Shown: positions 46,950 to 48,602 of the stretch, piece by piece | How the letters are laid out: the number at the start of each line of letters is the position of its first letter | Numbering within the stretch: position 1 is the first letter of the stretch | Assembly: GCA_947176375.1 (NCBI GenBank) | Contig: CAMWQM010000015.1 | Coordinates: 1 to 48,602, forward strand | Length of the DNA stretch: 48,602 bases | Origin: an uncultured Helicobacteraceae bacterium | GTDB taxonomy: Bacteria; Campylobacterota; Campylobacteria; Campylobacterales; Helicobacteraceae | Direction: 5' to 3' | Program-made: the position numbers and the translations under genes | Notes under the pieces: generated by a model | What the model was told of the DNA's origin: nothing | The model's database searches: none | Seen by the model: the letters and a program-made list of their open reading frames with translations, nothing else

Positions 46950-48265
46950 CTTATCACTCTACAACTTTTAAGCAAAGAAGCAGAAAGATTCTAGGAATCG
47001 CACTCCCAGCAGGGCTAAACTCCTTGCTTGATATTAGCAATATTGTAATTGGAATCTTTTTAGTTAGTAAGCTTTCAAGCTACCATATCATTGCACTTGG
47101 GCTTGGATTAAATTTCTTTATGCTTTTATATGCACTCACAAATATCTTTTATGTAGGAACAAATGCACAAATCTCGCGTCTTTATGGAAAAAGAGATTTT
47201 GAGGGGATAAAAAGAGTTCTCTCAAGTATGTTTTTTGGTGCTTTTATACTTTCATTTCCCATATATTTTATTGCAGATGGTTTGTATTCTACTTATTTTT
47301 CTTGGATTGGAGTAGATGAGACTTCACAGGCTTTAGGAGAAATTTTTGTAAATATAATATTATTTACAATCCCAGCCCTATTTACAAAAATAATCATTAT
47401 ATCTTCACTAAGTGCATTGGGTAATACCAAAACACCTTTTTTTATAAAATTAATTATAACAATCCTAAACCTAGCACTAAATTATATTTTTATTTTTGTA
47501 TTTACGCTTGATATAGTTGGAATCGCACTTTCAAATATAATTGTCTCGTATTTAGAATTAATAATTCTATTAGCCTATTTATTAAAAAAGAATATCAAAT
47601 TAAAAATGATTTATTCTTTCTCACTAAAAATTTTTAAGAATGGTGTTAGAATAGGCTTTCCTGTTGGATTAGAGCGGAGTTTTACAATCATATCTTTGAT
47701 ATTGATTTCAAAATTTGTAGCATCTTATGGAAGCGATTATTTGGCAGGATTCCAAATTGGTGCTAGGATAGAAGCATTTGCATTTATGCCTAGCTTTGGT
47801 TTTATGGTAGCATCTATGGCGCTAACTGGGCAGTATTTGGGTGCAAATAAAAAAATATTGCTCAAGCAATATATCTACACTACGATAATTCTAGCTTCTA
47901 TTTTTATGGGATTAATGGGGTTTATAATGGCTGTTTTTGGTGAAAATTTAAGTTCTATATTTGATAAAAATAGTGATATTATTTATAGTAGTGCGAATTA
48001 TTTGCTATGTGTTGGGCTATCACAGATTCCGCTTGTATTTATTTTTGTGCTTGATGGTGCGTATAGAGGTGCAGGAGCTACTAAAATTTCTTTGTATGTT
48101 AATACTATTTCTATCTGGACATTACGAATTTTGCCTATGTATTTATGTGTGCTGTATAAAATTCCTCTCCTTGCCATTTATATGATAATTTTGATTGAAA
48201 CTTTTATTCGAGGATTAGCATTTTTATATATTTTTAGAAAATATTTTGAGAAAATATTTGTATAG
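46946..48265 (+). CDS. MATE-family efflux transporter
   Basis: A 439-residue, 12-helix Na+ or H+ driven exporter. Family landmarks include the N-terminal LGIALPAGLNSLLDISNIVIG, the mid-protein IGFPVGLERSF and QYLGANKK in the second half. The start is TTG at 46946, overlapping the aguB stop (TTGA), so translation is coupled. The substrate is unknown; adjacency to a polyamine enzyme might hint at polyamine or toxic-cation export. Confidence 0.88.
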   Translation: MTYHSTTFKQRSRKILGIALPAGLNSLLDISNIVIGIFLVSKLSSYHIIALGLGLNFFMLLYALTNIFYVGTNAQISRLYGKRDFEGIKRVLSSMFFGAFILSFPIYFIADGLYSTYFSWIGVDETSQALGEIFVNIILFTIPALFTKIIIISSLSALGNTKTPFFIKLIITILNLALNYIFIFVFTLDIVGIALSNIIVSYLELIILLAYLLKKNIKLKMIYSFSLKIFKNGVRIGFPVGLERSFTIISLILISKFVASYGSDYLAGFQIGARIEAFAFMPSFGFMVASMALTGQYLGANKKILLKQYIYTTIILASIFMGLMGFIMAVFGENLSSIFDKNSDIIYSSANYLLCVGLSQIPLVFIFVLDGAYRGAGATKISLYVNTISIWTLRILPMYLCVLYKIPLLAIYMIILIETFIRGLAFLYIFRKYFEKIFV

Positions 48266-48439
48266 AAAATAACTACAATTTAGTAGAAACTAAATTTATA
48301 TTTTATATATTTTTAACGAAAGCTTTTAAATTAGACAATCACTTTTAAATATTTATAATTTTAACAAGTTTAATTAGTAAAGAAAATATACGAAGTAGGT
48401 AATAAATCGATTAAAAGGTTTGAAAGCTCCTCTGTGTTC

Positions 48440-48464
48440 AGAATTCTAATATATTTAGAATTCT
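48440..48464. terminator. Inverted repeat between convergent genes
   Basis: AGAATTCTAA and TTAGAATTCT are perfect 10-bp complements with a five-base loop TATAT. It lies between the MATE gene end and the possible minus-strand gene end. The flanks are not U-rich, so termination is only a possibility. Confidence 0.35.
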
Positions 48465-48547
48465 ATTCATATTGATACAGGATTATTTCTAAAAAAGAGC
48501 ACCAATTTCCATTTCTATGAAAAGTAAATACTCTTTTAATTTAAATT

Positions 48548-48602
48548 TTAAAACTTAACAGCCCCAGTAGTTGCTAGTGGGATAATTCTATTTGAACCGC
48601 TA
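48548..48602 (-). CDS. Possible 3' end of a minus-strand gene (cut by window edge)
   Basis: An open stretch reads SGSNRIIPLATTGAVKF then TAA at 48548. It is the only open frame reaching the window edge on this strand, and its C-terminal Phe would fit an outer-membrane protein. Seventeen codons are too few to judge. Confidence 0.25.
   Translation of the reverse strand, partial: SGSNRIIPLATTGAVKF

Noticed and set aside
48555-48602. Possible tRNA T-arm (GGTTCAAAT on the minus strand) at the window end
   Set aside because: The matching stem and the rest of a cloverleaf cannot be found in the adjoining bases; an open protein frame fits equally well.

Overview
The window is an AT-rich stretch of an epsilonproteobacterial chromosome, most likely an enterohepatic-type Helicobacter. 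The evidence is a napAGHBFLD nitrate reductase operon without napC, a fused proWX osmoprotectant permease, divergent rpsO and flhA, a sigma-54 promoter on flgI, a tmRNA tag ending in APAYARAA, and poly-G contingency tracts. This is inferred from gene content; no database was searched. No tRNA, rRNA, CRISPR array or complete insertion sequence was seen.

Layout. 1-2222: start of carB (truncated by the window edge), a decayed intergenic stretch, and ssrA. 2520-10074: a DUF1104 periplasmic protein and the minus-strand nap operon. 10265-12980: gmd, a Crp/Fnr-type regulator, a decayed stretch, and rpsO. 13103-19199: one plus-strand run of flhA, a DHH phosphoesterase, a small protein, purN, a CPA2 antiporter and a CDF transporter. 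19200-21306: a G8 tract, an apparent McrB N-terminal-domain remnant with an in-frame TGA, and an ABC-3 metal permease with a small membrane protein. 21563-24980 (minus): trpB behind a leader peptide with tandem Trp codons, and a frameshifted OpgB/MdoB-like transferase carrying a G10 tract. 25174-35044: katA, an arginase-family protein, an SF1 helicase with a nuclease-like tail, proV-proWX, and a two-component system. 35362-37732: zupT and nnr.

37733-41669 is the most interesting part. A tightly overlapped operon encodes a ketoacyl-ACP synthase III, an acyl carrier protein, two tandem short-chain dehydrogenases and a left-handed beta-helix (NeuD/PglD-like) acyltransferase. It looks like a dedicated acyl-chain module that builds a small hydroxyacyl group on its own ACP and puts it on a surface sugar. 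The second dehydrogenase is switched off by a G9 tract; one more G would give a full-length protein the size of its neighbour. A 25-bp perfect inverted repeat flanks 92 bp of promoter-like DNA just upstream, so the operon may also be controlled by a DNA-inversion or operator-pair switch.

41747-48265: flgI with its sigma-54 promoter, an unrecognised 388-aa protein, tpiA-fabI, a 49-aa acidic protein, aguB and a MATE exporter. The last 55 bases may hold the 3' end of a minus-strand gene.

Three poly-G tracts (at 19425, 24234 and 40474) all follow AAT, and two of them share the same downstream AATCGCA. Together with the broken genes this points to a genome that varies its surface through contingency loci.
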